From Sipunculus nudus (taxonomy: Eukaryota > Annelida > Sipuncula > Golfingiida > Sipunculidae), in NCBI GenBank assembly GCA_026874595.1, contig CM049314.1, positions 62,900,800 to 62,964,799 on the forward strand: a DNA stretch of 64,000 nucleotides, read 5' to 3'. A program made the translations under genes and the position numbers. The notes beneath the pieces were generated by a model. That model saw only the letters and a list, made by a program, of their open reading frames with translations, did no database searches and was not told where the DNA came from. Shown one piece after another: positions 12,083-24,574 of this stretch; the stretch's first letter is position 1; each line of letters begins with the position of its first letter.

Positions 12083-12404
12083 TCTATGGCAAGTCGTTTT
12101 ACATTCTGTACCTGATAAAGTTTAAGGCACTGGAACGTTTCAGATTTTGTACAGCGTCTCAAGCGGGTAACTGCCCTTATTTTGCCCAGAAGCATAAAAT
12201 TACATGAAAAATTTGAAATAATTTAACTAAGATTTACTCTTTCTAGGGCAAGTCGTTTTACATTCTATACCCAAAATAGTTTAAGGCACTGGAACGTTTC
12301 AGATTTTGTACAGGGTCTCAAGCGGGTAACTGCCCCTATTTCGCTCAGAAGCATAAAATTACATGGAAAATTTGAAATTATAATATTTAACTAAGATTTA
12401 CTCT
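12083..12404. repeat. 159-bp tandem duplication, two copies
   Basis: The words AAGTCGTTTTACATTCT, AAGGCACTGGAACGTTTCAG and CAAGCGGGTAACTGCCC each occur twice at an offset of about 159 bases. The copies differ by a handful of substitutions. Confidence 0.92.
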
Positions 12405-12544
12405 TACATCTCCAGTTCCTTTGGAAAACGAAGAAAGTTATGTGCCCCTTTCTTTCGCTTGTTGGAACTGTTGTGTACAATATAGCAGATGCCATAATAG
12501 TGTAAGCAGAAAACACTGCATTTCGTGTAAATGTATTATCTCTG

Positions 12545-13190
12545 GTCTCTTTGAATTTCAGTTGACACTTATTGTTTCATTTACCCCAATACCAGTGAAT
12601 GACGATGTGTGGCCATTTTTGGAATAGTAAAGAATCATTTAAATATGTTTTTATGTAGATCCGGGCTAACTTCAAAATACTTTGGAGTTTTTTTCCACAA
12701 ACTTTCAGCGAAATCATTTTTGAGCAAACTTACTAACAGACAAACCAACCAACGCCTCGATAAACACAGAAAACATCCTGACGGGGTATAATGAAATTAG
12801 CAAATAAAAAGTCTCCAAAAGAGGAAGGAAGAAAGATACTACTTTGAAAAGGAATAAATTGATTTGGGCACTATTTTTTTGTAAAATGATCTATAAATGA
12901 AAATAAGACTGATATATGAATATCATTTTTTTAAATCAAGTAGAGATGAACATGAAAAGGGACACCCAAGTGCCCAACAGTATTATCTTTTCTTTTTTTG
13001 TTTATATATTATGTATTATTAAAATAATGATTCAGTCGTAAGGTAAAGACAAAAATACACAACTTCCAAATGTATTATACACATTACTGCTGAAATAAAA
13101 CAAGTGTTTTTATCCGAAGTGGGACCAGGTGAATGAAGGATTTTTTTTTTATTTTTCAAATTCAATATATATTTTCATTGAGTCTGTCTA
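12545..13190. repeat. Duplicated block A, second part
   Basis: It matches 15887-17000 and 35195-36110: GAATCATTTAAATATG, GAGCAAACTT(A/G)CTAACAGACAA, AGAAAACATC-TGA-GGGGTATAA and GCAAATAAAAA. The short ORFs here do not stay open between copies, so no gene is called. Confidence 0.8.
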
Positions 13191-13679
13191 GCGATTTTGT
13201 TCCTTTGTTTATTTCAGAATGCAGATATGTTAAGGAAGAAGAATATGTACTAGCAGTGCCCATATTTTCAGGACAATTAGAAAAAAATAACTTTCTTTAC
13301 CATTCACTAAGTATCAGGCTTTCAAAGTCAAACGTTTAATCAAAATGCCTTTTTTTAGGCTGCCCAATACGTAGTGAATGTATATGCAGTTGTCCCACTT
13401 CGTGACCCTTCCCGTCCGTTCTGCACTCGCTGTGGACCTGATTTCTTAGCTTTAATATCAATCCAAAAAATGGGTATAGATTCCTTATTTTGGCCTCTTC
13501 CATTCCTTAAAATCATTTTTAGTGTGCACCTTTTTAATCCTGGTCAGAGTTTAATTACATAAAAATCTGTCTTAGAGTTTTCGCTATACAATATTACCTT
13601 TATCCGTGTAATTAGGGCCCCGATCGAATAAGCGGGTGTTCTATAGTAATCTCACTGTCTGTCCGTCCACAAATGTTGT

Positions 13680-13905
13680 GTAACAGTATTTTTCTAACAG
13701 TATTAGTGGGCCATATCGATTTCAACATCGCAAGTTCAAAGGTTGAAGACACAGGTGATTTTCATGCTGCCCGGGCTTGCAGTTTAATATATAAGATGTA
13801 ATTATGCCTCTGTTGCTTGGGTTGCAACATCCATAACTATCACTGCATGATTCAAACCTACTATCTTGGTTCAGATATTTAAACACTATTTTAGGTCAGT
13901 TCCTT
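13680..13905 (-). repeat. Inverted partner of 18718-18945
   Basis: The reverse complement of this segment matches 18718-18945: GGCCATATCGATTTCAACATC here against GATGTTGAAATCGATATGGC there, and CTATTTTAGGTCAGTTCC against GGGAACTGACCTAAAATAG. The two lie about 5 kb apart and flank block B. Confidence 0.85.
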
Positions 13906-13989
13906 CTGTCCCTTGATGTTAATAAGTCCTTAGTTATATTTTATCTGTGACCTTGCTTCTGAGAGTACCAAACTAGATCCTAATGAATA

Positions 13990-15870
13990 TTTCATATCTA
14001 TACGAACGTCACTTGCGTTTACATATCCAAACAAACACAATTAATCTAAACACGCATTTCTGTATAGGAGAACAAGGCAGCACCGCAAAATAGCTGTTGT
14101 TTACATGTAAGCTATTGTCGCTTTCTTGCCTTAGGTGTCTGCTACCCTCGACGACCATGATAAGAATTCGACAACAGCGTACATATAACAGAGTTTATGG
14201 ATAGCAAATACAAAAGATGATTTAGGAATTATAGTGATTGAGATGGAAAGATGAACGAGACACTATTTAAAAATTACATAGAACATCTTAAACAGTATAT
14301 TAATATGTAGCAGATAATATCACAAATAGTGTTGCCTAATCAACAAAACCTATATGCAGATAATAAAATTACAATAGTATTGCCATTTTGTGAGATTCTA
14401 ACAGAACTGTTTTCTATGTATTTAATACTAGTTACCAGGCAAATAATATATCTGCATTGACAAAAAGTGCTCAGCCGTTATTCAAAATCCTAAGATACTG
14501 CTGTCATATTAGAAATATTTCATTTTGGTTTTACTTTTTCATACAGTGTTACAATTTTAGTAAGAATTTAAAATGAATATTATACTGTTTAAAGAATTGC
14601 TTGCTGAATAGAAATATCTAATTTACCATAAAAAACTCGACCACATCCTCCATTGTTATCACGATCATCACCAAATAATCAGTTAGGTCATTCAAGTCTC
14701 CCGCATTCCCTTCTTCCGATCACTGAAACAATGTCTCATGGACACTGGTTCAATGAATCTGCGTGATACCTGCGTGAATCATTCAAACCGTTAGTATCAC
14801 ATCACTTCTTCACATCCAGGAAAAGGCGGCTTAGTATAACACAACGCCCACCTTTATCACGTCCTAACTGTTGTAAAACTTGTCTCCTCAACAAAATGTC
14901 TTCTTTTGCATAATTAACATCTGCTTCAAAAAATATTCAAAAATAATATTTAAGGAGTAAAGATTTTTTAAAAATCATATATTCATTTAACACCCAGATA
15001 TGCTAATAAGCCCAGCCTCTTTTTGCAAAAAAAAAACAGTTACTAAATTCTTTATATGTGTCTCGGTGTACATGTGCACAAATTATGGCATCAGCGCTCA
15101 CGGAAATTAGATTGATATATTGGGAACACTGACCACTGAATTTGTTAAAGGACATCATTGCTTTCTTGTACGCTTTGTGCTCTACACATGGACACCATAA
15201 GGGCATTAAATGAAGTGAATACCTCAGACACTTGAACAGGTAAATATATAATGAATATAGGTAGATCGATAGGTATACAAGAATGGAACAGATTTTGCAA
15301 TTAATCTCCATTAATCACGTGTTACCGATATACACTTATATGATCAGGTAGCAGCGTGGCACAAACATGCTTTCGAGGGCACTCGATGGGCCCATTAGTT
15401 AAAGCTCGCTGTCTATTTTAAATGAATATATAGGTCATTTTGTTAACTGTACATACCAGTGATAGCTCGCTGCCTGTGTAATTATATAGGTCATGACGTT
15501 CTGATTTTGGAAAAGGAGCAAACGGACTTTGATCGGTCTCCTTGTCAATCCCACAATCAATATCACAACAACGGTTACCATAAGCAACCTGCTTTAACCA
15601 GCTTGCCACATTACCAGGTAAAATTCATATTTTATAACTGTTTATCGCTAAGGGTATGGATTATGTGTGCGTTAAAGCTAATGTATGCTTGACTAAGGTA
15701 AGATCGGTCTTTTATGGGCGCTATGCTCTTTAATATATTCCGATTCGGGCTCATTATCTCTGTCTTTTCAACTTGAGACTGTGAACTACCCCATTATTAT
15801 GCTGTAGCGTAGGGCCCTGATACAATACGGGATAAATAAATCTATGTATTTTCAAAAAGTCGAACTGGTC
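13990..15870. repeat. Duplicated block B, first part
   Basis: Collinear homologue of 8560-11060. It lacks the LINE tail and carries about 220 bases of unrelated sequence at 14770-14995 at that point. Non-coding. Confidence 0.85.
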
Positions 15871-15886
15871 ATGTGAATTTCAGTTG

Positions 15887-17950
15887 ACCCTGACTGTTTC
15901 ATTTACCCCTAAAACCAGTGAATGACCACGGTCTTGTTTGCCCAATTATCGCAATAGAAAAGAATCATTTAAATATGATTATATGTAGATCCAAGTTACA
16001 TTCAAAATACTTGGAATGTTTTTGCATAAACTTTCAGTGGAATCACAACTTTTGAGCAAACTTGCTAACGGACAAACCAAACAACGCTTCGATAAATACA
16101 GAAAACATCATGACGGGGTATAATGAAAATAGCAAATAAAAAGTCTCTAAAAGAATAAGGAAGAAGGGAGACTTCCTTGAAAAGGAACAGATAGATTTGG
16201 GCACTAATTTTTGTGAAAACATATATAAATAAAAAATAAGACTTTGATATATAAATCTCATTTTTTAAAATCAAGTAGAGGTGATCATGGGAACTGACAC
16301 ACAAGTGCTATACAATATTATCTTTCTTTTATTATTCATATATTATTTATTATTAAAATAAAGTTTCAGTCATAAGGTAACGACAAAAATACACAACTTT
16401 GAAATGTATTAAACACATTACAAAAGGCATGGACAATAATGAATATAATACTCAAACTACTTCACTGAATTTTTATTTTGATATATGTCTGCTTTATTTT
16501 GAATAACTAGTGGCTTAAAAATGTTTCTATACATGCGCGTTCCTGATTTGGATTATATCTTGCTTTCATACAGTTCAAACAAAGCTTGATCTCTAGCATG
16601 TTAGCGCCTGGATGTAATATAAATGCTTATTTACATATTTATACAACGCTGGCACATATATTTGTAATCGATTATTGAAATTCTTTAAAAATTCTTTAAG
16701 ACAATGCTGAAGGTATTGTCTAATTAACTTGCTGAGTTAAAAGGTTCCTGTGCCGTTTTGATTAGTCTTATCATTTGAACTTCGGCGAGGAAAAATAGTT
16801 CAAAACAAGAAGTCCTAAGTACTAATCCGCAATGCACGTTATATTATGACGAGGCAGTGCACTTGCAGCACTTAAATTTTAAGTACTAAATAAAAAAAAT
16901 AAATCAAAGATTTGACTAAAAATATTATCCTGCAGCTAAAATAAATAGTGTTTTTCCATAGACATCGCCGAAGATAGGACCAGGTGAATGAAGATTTTTT
17001 TTTTCAAATTTTGTTATCATTGAGGACAAGATCAAGATATCAAAGTCTTAAGTAACCGACGTGAATGTTGGAAGAAATGCTTACGAAATCATGATGACAG
17101 AAAAAATAGCACCCGCCAAAGTGTGGGAATATTTCCTTTTTTAAATTACAACTAGAATATTAGCAAAAGCTGACAAAACCCTCATCCAAAAGAGCAGTAT
17201 TTATGGGTGGTAACAGTAACAAGTATCCATGTATTATTTTTTCTCACATGGATGTATAAATGTACAGGTTGTGAACTGGAACAAGAGAGGTATGTTGTAA
17301 CTTTTTAAGTCTGGCCCCAGTCTTTGTAAGTCATGCAGTACTTAATAGACCAATGACCAATGACCATTCCACATTCCAAAACAATCCAGCCAAATGGTCC
17401 TGAGAAATAAGCTCCAAAGTTTTTTCCTATTATAAGCTATGTGACCTTGAGAAGTAGGTCAAGGTCATCCATCTTCGAACTTGACCGATATTTTGTTAAT
17501 ATACATCAGCACCGAAGAAATAAAATTCCTACGGTAAATCTTTTTTGAGATATCCCGCTTAGAAGTTAAATGTTAACACACGCCGGATGAACGGATGGAC
17601 GGACGAACGGTTTGGGTGAGGACAATAGCCCTTCTGCCTCTAAGGTTGAGAGCTAAAAAGACAGAAGCGGTATATCGAATTGCGCATTTCTCCCCAAGTT
17701 TACCGGTCTTCAGTTTTCAGTTTTTCTTTCTTTTTTTTTTTTACTTGAAATGGTGATTTGAAGGGGTGTTCGACAGGATGGACAATAAAAGCTAAAAAAT
17801 AAAAAAAATGAGCATAAATAAGAGTAAAAATACTTTCGTGTTTTCTGACAACACCGATGACTTACGTTGTTTACTAATACGTAAACCAGGCCAGCCAATA
17901 TATATATATATATTTCTACTTTCTAACACCAAAAACAATGTGCAAACATG
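15887..17950. repeat. Duplicated block B, second part
   Basis: It matches block A (12545-13190) and, over its whole length, block C (35195-36950). Shared words include AATCCGCAATGCACGTTATATTATGACG, shown here only in part as CCGCAATGCACGTTATATTA, and ATTTCTCCCCAAGTTTACCGG. It includes a 17.2-17.6 kb insertion with GACCTTGA and GACGGACGAACGG motifs that block C lacks. Confidence 0.8.
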
Positions 17951-18189
17951 ATTTTTTTTATAACCCAGTATATTGAAAAATCTCCATATATTATATTTAT
18001 TGCTATCTTTATAAAGTCATGTCTTCCAAATGTTTAGACTGATAAATCGACTTATTATCTCCGCAAGGAGGATATGCATTCATGCATTTAACTATAAAAG
18101 TGACATGAGCAACCCCTAGACACACAATATATATAATCTCTGTTATCAGGAGCCGACTGCTATTGCCTCTAAGGCAGTAAATACTTAAG

Positions 18190-18241
<52 letters not shown>

Positions 18242-18246
18242 TATAT
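18190..18246. repeat. (AT)n microsatellite, imperfect
   Basis: An AT run with a few interruptions (AAAT, ACAT). Confidence 0.95.
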
Positions 18247-18349
18247 ACACTTTCGATCAGAGTAAGACGGCAAATACTCTTAAAAAACAGAGAGGGGCCC
18301 ATAGTCTTTCAGTACGGGCTCATTGATTTGCTTTAAAAAATATAACTGA

Positions 18350-18688
18350 GGCCAAAATAAAAAAAAGGTATGGTTCTCAGGCACTTTTTTTCAGAAATCA
18401 ATGCGGGCGGGCGCTTTTTTTTTTTTTTTAATTTTTTGGTATGTTTCGATAAAAATGTCAAATGATAAGGGTAAAGCAAGAAAATAACAGTTTTATTTTG
18501 CTAAATAAGTAAAAGCACTACAAAACAAAGGAAATTGTATGGTTTTATCTTCTTGAAAGAAATTTCGGAGCGGCATGCAGCTCATAATTGGAAAATTTAT
18601 ATTGAAAATCAAAATAAAAAGTTTTGATGCGGGGGTTTAAAATTGATTCGGGCGGTGCCTGAGAACCATACCTTTAATTTTTTTGGCC
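18350..18688. mobile_element. Harbinger-like MITE, copy 1
   Basis: A 339-bp element with near-perfect terminal inverted repeats. The left end reads GGCCAAAATAAAAAAAAGGT followed by ATGGTTCTCAGGCAC, and the right end is the complement, GTGCCTGAGAACCATACC to GGCC. The flanks are TGA on the left and TAA on the right; the two sister copies have TAA on both sides. A 3-bp TWA target duplication with G-rich inverted ends is characteristic of PIF/Harbinger. There is no transposase, so it is non-autonomous. Confidence 0.85.
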
Positions 18689-18717
18689 TAAGGACTGATT
18701 ACATGGAGGCAGATGGG

Positions 18718-18945
18718 AACTGACCTAAAATAGTATTTAAATATCTGAACCAAGAGAGTAGGTATGAATCGTGCTATGATAGTAATGGATGAAGGAAAAG
18801 GAGTGGAGCAACCTAAGCAACAGAGGCATAATTACATCTGATATATTAAACTGCAAGCCTGGGCAGCAAGTAAATCATCCTGTGGCCATAACCTTTGACT
18901 TTGTGATGTTGAAATCGATATGGCTCTTCAAATACTGTTAGGTAA
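18718..18945 (+). repeat. Inverted partner of 13680-13905
   Basis: This is the complement of the segment at 13680-13905. It leads straight into the 144-bp tandem array, so both are probably parts of one mollusc repeat family. Confidence 0.8.
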
Positions 18946-19480
18946 TCCCAAAGTGAAAGATTTGGATGAAACCTTCAGAATGCGTCCACGAACTTTCAAA
19001 AGATTGGGGTCCTGTGACCTTCACCTTTGACCTCATGCTCCCGAAACCAAAACGATTCTTTCTTCAGTGTTGGGCTATATAAAAGTCTATTTTGAAATAA
19101 ATATGTCAAATCAAGTTTGAGTTATCATCAAGAAACAAATGTTTGGACAGATGACTCCTGTGACCTTTACCTTTGACGTTGTGACCCACAAATCAAAAGG
19201 ATCTTCCCCTATTATTAGGTGAGCTATATGTGCAAGACGGAAGATGTGGGATGATAGGTTTGGCTTAAAATGCATCCACAAACATTTTAATGATGTCAGT
19301 CCTGTGACCTTGAACATTGTCCTCATTAACCAAAACTCAAATGGGTTCTTGCTATTGCGATGGGCCATACATAAGTCAAGTTTGAAACCAATGTTTCAAT
19401 CCAAACTGGAGATTTAGCCTGAAACAAATTTGTGGACAGATGGTCCCTGTGTCCTTGACCATTGTTCTGATTTTGCGGAA
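18879..19480. repeat. Tandem repeat with unit of about 144 bp
   Basis: The phrase CCTGTG(A/G)CC-T--ACCTTTGAC recurs at 18879, 19011, 19157, 19301 and 19446, spacings of 132, 146, 144 and 145 bases. Units share CAAA(C/T)..TTTG.ACAGATG and GGGC(C/T)ATA. Such CTGTGACCTTGACCTTTGACC repeats are common in mollusc genomes. Non-coding. Confidence 0.85.
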
Positions 19481-20814
19481 ACGAGGTCGTGGACCTCGAT
19501 CACATCAGTGTACGTGCTGATCCTAATTACAGCACTGGTCATAAGAGGACTTGCGCTTGCTTAATTGTAGAACGTTACCACTTCATAAGGTAAACATCTC
19601 ATCAATGTTTTATGAACAAATTTCGTGTTAGTGAGGATAACATGAACTCTATTGGACAATACAAGGTTTAGTAAACTTACTAACACAAGCTCGGTATGTC
19701 ATGTACACTATTACTGTTAAATATGTTTGTGTTTCCGACCTTGCCGTTACTTTGACAGTGTGGGTAATACCAGAAATTCGCTATAGAAATCAATATTGGA
19801 GTGTCAGCCTACATATGAAGCACGCCCTTAATAAAGGAAAGGTAGAACATGTTTATAGAGAGGGACATAAAAGAAAGATTTATTGTGAGGGACAAATACG
19901 ACACAAAGAAGACAACGAGGAAATCACGTAACATTCATGATTCTTTATGCTGCCACTGTATCTTCTGTATTTAATATAGTTCATAACCGCCAACTTCAAC
20001 ATGAAATAGAATCTGCATTCTAATGAATGCAAGCCTCCTCCATTCACTTATTCGGCTAATATCCCCAAGATCAGTCATGCATATATGACTTTACATTTGT
20101 GACAACTCCTTGATGATGATCCTGGATCCGGATCGTCGGCCAAATCAACACCATATTCTATTCGATTCTTCCTTTGTCTATTCTCGAAATGTTCTGTAAA
20201 TTTTATGAGATTCTGTTCAAGACTGCATGAGTTATGTTGTGAACAAACACACAAACGCGACAATGAAAGCAGCATGACACACATAATAGTAAAGGAATCC
20301 GATAGTGTACTCACCTGTGATAGCTCGTCTGTAAATAACTGTATAGGGCATAGTGTTCTGATTTTGCGGAAACGAGAACACGGCCTTTGATTATATCAAT
20401 CAGAGTAGTAATCTAAATTACAACATTGGTCACAAGGGCTCTTGCACATTTTCAGGAGCATACCGCATCATCAGGTAAAATTCACATATATTATAGATGT
20501 TTTATAAATACATTGCGTGTGAGTGAGGATTATTTGTACAATACATAAACTGTGTTGGACAATCCAAGGTTTGGTAAACTTTCTTACACAAGCTCAGTAT
20601 GTCATGTAAACTCTTAAATGTCAAAAGATAATTAGGTCTATGATGCCTTGCAAAATAAGTCCGACTTTTTATTCAGTCATGAGAGGGAAAAAGGGTGCTT
20701 GATATAATCACCTACAGTACACAACCGTTCTCCGAACGAAGGGGAGGGCAAAAGTTTTGTTCGAATAAACGACCGTTGTTCTTTGTCAGAATTCACCGTG
20801 ATAGTGAACCAGCC
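19481..20814. other. Distal shared upstream region of TRIM copy 2
   Basis: The sequence is built from modules that recur elsewhere: GATTTTGCGGAAACGAG at about 19470 and 20361, and AAGGTTT(A/G)GTAAACTT-CT followed by ACACAAGCTC(A/G)GTATGTCATGT at about 19664, 20569 and 53950. A GTTCGAATAAACGACC stretch at about 20760 recurs at 54296. No coding content. It defines the upstream part of the TRIM duplication unit. Confidence 0.6.
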
Positions 20815-21085
20815 TTTGCTTACCTGACGTAATCAGACATTGACTGACAAATTTTAATTCAGCTTGCCTGAATAAATACTTTTGTTAGATTTCCCTTTAA
20901 TTTTATTCAGGTAGCACCGATATACATTAAATTTGAGAAAACAATACAAAAATTCTCGCAAAATTATAGTTGCGGATCACAATAATCGGACCTCTGACCA
21001 AGCTATCCTGTTAAATGGTAAACAGACACACGTTGGTTGTGCTTACTCACACAAAACCACAATATAAAATGTTAAACTAGAGACG
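20815..21085 (+). promoter_or_regulatory. TRIM copy 2 proximal upstream module and 5' UTR exon
   Basis: Homologous to 1-271. It contains ATAATCGGACCTCTGACC at about 20982 and ends at a strong donor, GACG|GTAAGT, at 21086. Its uninterrupted form shows what was split by insertions in copies 1 and 4. Confidence 0.55.
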
Positions 21086-21271
21086 GTAAGTCCCTGTCCC
21101 GGGATGGTTTTGCTGGGTTAATTTATATTATCAGAAGAAGTGAACAAAAGCATGAGATTATGTACATATTATTGCAAATGTGAATGTTCCTCTAAACAAA
21201 TGATAGTTTTCAACCATTAGCATATACATACATTTTCCCCGACTATCAGTAGTTTTTCTCATTATTTTCAG
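21086..21271 (+). other. Intron in the 5' UTR of TRIM copy 2
   Basis: Donor GTAAGT (consensus) and acceptor CTCATTATTTTCAG, 186 bases. It is collinear with the introns of copies 1 and 4. Confidence 0.7.
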
Positions 21272-21275
21272 GAAG

Positions 21276-23099
21276 ATGGCTGAGAAAAAGATTGTGAATC
21301 TACTTCTTGATTGTATTATTTGTGGAGAAGGAAGAGCAAAAAACAGTCCTCGTGTTCTTGCCTGTAAACATGGCTTCTGTCAACAGTGTTTGGTCGATAC
21401 AAAAACAATTAACCTTGCAGGCCAAATTCAGTGTCCAGTGTGTTGGAAAAAGACCCCTCTGACTCAGGATGGCGTCAAAGGGCTGCCAGCTGACGAGAAA
21501 GTACTTATTGCAGATCACGCATTCCAGATGTCTAAGAAGGCACAGTCATGTGAACTTTGCCTTTATCGGGGTAATGAGAAAGTAGCATTTGCTCACTGCG
21601 CAGACTGTCAATCAAAACTGTGTCAGGATTGTGTCACAGTTCACCGGAAAAAGGAAACCCTGGCAGGTCATGTAATTGTCGAAGAAATTTGCAAAATTCA
21701 CTTCCGGGATTTCACCCACGCCTGTTTCACCTGTTATTCAGGATTGTGTTACATGTGTGTCATGTCAGAGTTTCATGATGATCATGACGTCTGTGAAATG
21801 GTTGACGCCAAGGACAAGGCTACATCATTAATGGTCGGCAGGCAGAAGTTACTTCAGGAATAAATTTTAGACATCGACAAAAAGATCAATTTCAAACTTG
21901 ATCAATCAATCAAAGAACTTAATGAACGCAGAAAGAAAACGGAAGAAAAACTTGATGTGTACAAGACAAAGATGCTTGAATCAATCACGGGGGCTCTGGA
22001 TGAGCGGGATCAAGAATTTCAAAAATCAGTCACGGAATCATTGGAAAAGCAGAACCAGGCATCTTCACATGCATCGAATTGTCTGAACGATATGCGGATG
22101 GATAAAGACCAAGGCCGTGGAAAATTGAATATCCTGAATATAATTTCAAGGACGAGTGTTGATATGTTTTCAGCAGTAAATGGAATAAGAACCAATAAGT
22201 ACTTGGAGATTACGATCCCCAAAGTTGACGAAGACTGTTGTGATATTACTGAAGACACTACTGAGGGTGAATTTGAGTTCAAAGTAAAAATAGGTCAGGT
22301 GGGTCGTCAACTCACAGAACAGAAGCCCAAACATCAGTTGTCCATTAAGCAGCTGTCATCAGAAGACAAACCGTTTTCCTCGCTGTGGTCTGTGCACGCT
22401 CTACCAGATGGCTCTGCTCTACTTGCGGATAGTAACACCAACTACGCGGTCAAGGTCAATGTCAAAGGAGAAGTTGTATGTAGGTATAAATCTGCTGATG
22501 GAGGAAAAGTCCGTGGGTTAGCCACTTATAATAACGATGTACATATTGGGTCTCAAGATGGCAACATCATTTCTGTTACCAGTGGTGGGCAAACCCAGAC
22601 CATTCATCTCAAAGCAATATCGTCATGTACATCTGCACTGGTAGTTGAGGAAAATCACCTGATCGTAGTGGACAGAACTAAGAGCTTGCAGCGATATTCC
22701 CGTGATGGAGAATTGATTCACAAGCTTGCGACAGGTTGTTTTTATTCCGCTACTACCGCTGAATATCTTGATGTAGGTAAAGTGTACATTGTTACTGACT
22801 ATGGTAAAAATCAGATGCATGTGTACAGACCGGATGGCAGTCTGATCAGATTGATTGGCAACCATGGGACGAATGACGGAGAATTAAGTGGTATAGGAGA
22901 CGCAGCCGTACTACCCAATGGAAACATTCTCGTAGCTAATAGAAACCTATATCGCATTTCTGAGTTTAAATGCGATGGGACATTCGTCCGGCACCTTCTC
23001 ACACAGGTGGATGGTATAAATAGACCTATTGGTTTAAGCGTGTCATACCCGTATCTATGGGTGGCGTGTCGTGATAAGGCAATGATGTTTAAATGGTAA
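21276..23099 (+). pseudogene. TRIM copy 2 with one in-frame premature stop
   Basis: The reading frame is 1824 nt, identical in length to copies 1 and 4, and every domain is recognisable: RING (C13 to C56 ligands intact), both B-boxes with all ligands, coiled coil and NHL-like propeller. One codon, 196 (21861-21863), is TAA where the paralogues have GAA or GAG. No frameshift is seen. As written, the gene encodes a 195-residue RING/B-box protein; downstream ATG codons (for example 21957) could start a 380-residue coiled-coil/propeller product. It may be a very young pseudogene, a polymorphic null, a truncated functional gene, or a base-call error. The splice site and flanks are intact, so transcription is plausible. 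Confidence 0.85.
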
Positions 23100-23301
23100 G
23101 AATCGATAACAATCCTTCATCATTGCTTTTAATGCCAATAATATCTAAGGATATATTCCATTTCTGAATGTTTTAGGATATAGTAAAAGATGAGAGCACT
23201 CAAAATACCACACAGGTTGAAGCGAACAGAGAGACAAGAACAAGATCCTACATTGTAATTTCAAAAGCAGAGACCCCTATCATGTACATGATAACGAAAG
23301 A

Positions 23302-23351
<50 letters not shown>

Positions 23352-23600
23352 TGGTAATGAGCCAATTAATAATATCGATAATTGGTCGTTCTCTTTCATA
23401 ATGATGCACTTGATTTTAGTTTTTTGCACTTTCACAAAATCGATCAAATCCGTTAATTTCTGTACATGTAAATATTTCATCCAGATAAATGGTTTCATGC
23501 TGTAAGAGATATAAGAAAGACGGGGCACAGAGTAGTGCATATCATTAAATCTAAACCTTGTGATGCAGTGTTATAAACCATACCGTTACATGTTCCTTTT
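23100..23600 (+). other. Shared 3' flank of TRIM copy 2 with (AT)n
   Basis: Homologous to 3271-3780 and 58181-58440. An (AT)n array at 23304-23348 sits where copy 1 has a short TATATATTTATATATTA stretch and copy 4 a 12-base run, so the same site has expanded to different lengths in each paralogue. Confidence 0.6.
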
Positions 23601-24570
23601 TAACGTGATATATGTTAGAATGAATTCGATCTTCTCGTCAGTAAATATACATGTTAATATACATGTAAATGTGGAAGAATAATTTATCCTTTCTGCTTGT
23701 TTGTATAGGTTATTTTTAACGATACATTTAATTGATTTTAAATTTTAGCATTTTGACCTAATTTGAGAAATATCATTTACATTTATAATTGTTTGCTTCA
23801 TTGGGTTAATCATCATTTTTTCTCTCATTTAAAATGGTTTAAGGTCACAAATTATTACGCAATATAAACATAACTGGATTGTTCTAACATGCTTATCAAG
23901 TTATGCTTATTTTGATTTGAAAATGGAAAATTTTAATTTATAAGAGACTTTTAATTAAGTTAATAAATAAAGCATGTATTAACACATCTCATCTTTTCTT
24001 TCTTTCTGATTCCATAGTTTACAGGGTTCCCTGGTTCCATGTGGTTATGTTTACATGTAAATTACATTCACATTGTTGAGATGCTGTTAATCTTACAAAT
24101 ATGTGATCATGAACGTCTCCTGCATCTTTCATGCAATTGATAAAAGTGCACAATCAACAACAGATATGAGAAATATTTAAAAAATTATAAAAAACAGGTC
24201 CTTTGTTAAAGTTCGATCTCTATATGAGAGGATGTGAAAAATTTCAGAATATTCACAAATCAAATAAGGGTTTCAGTTAACATCAACTAAAACTGCCTGG
24301 TGTACCTTTCGTGACAAAAAAAAAACATTGTATGAACTTATTTTGTTTCTTTTTAAAATCTTTTTAAATTTAGTCATTTTATGTGATGACTGGGCATGAA
24401 CTTCAGTCATTGCCCATTTTAGTTATTTCACGTAATGACTGGTGACCACAGACATTACGCATAATGACTGAAATGACTGTTTACACAGATGTATGGTAAA
24501 CACAAAAACAGGCACTATGTGCGAAAATTATTGAGTTGCAACCCAGTATATAATATAAACCGGGTTTTAT
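23601..24570. other. AT-rich non-coding interval
   Basis: No gene is seen. At 24370-24475 the word AATGACTG and its complement CAGTCATT recur several times, giving local inverted-repeat potential. Confidence 0.4.
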
Positions 24571-24574
24571 TTAA

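Larger units (their letters stand above)
11061..12544. other. Sequence present in block A but absent from block B
   Basis: Block B joins directly across this interval at about 15870-15887. The stretch is non-coding and contains an (AT)n run (11644-11702) and a two-copy tandem repeat (12083-12404). Confidence 0.5.
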
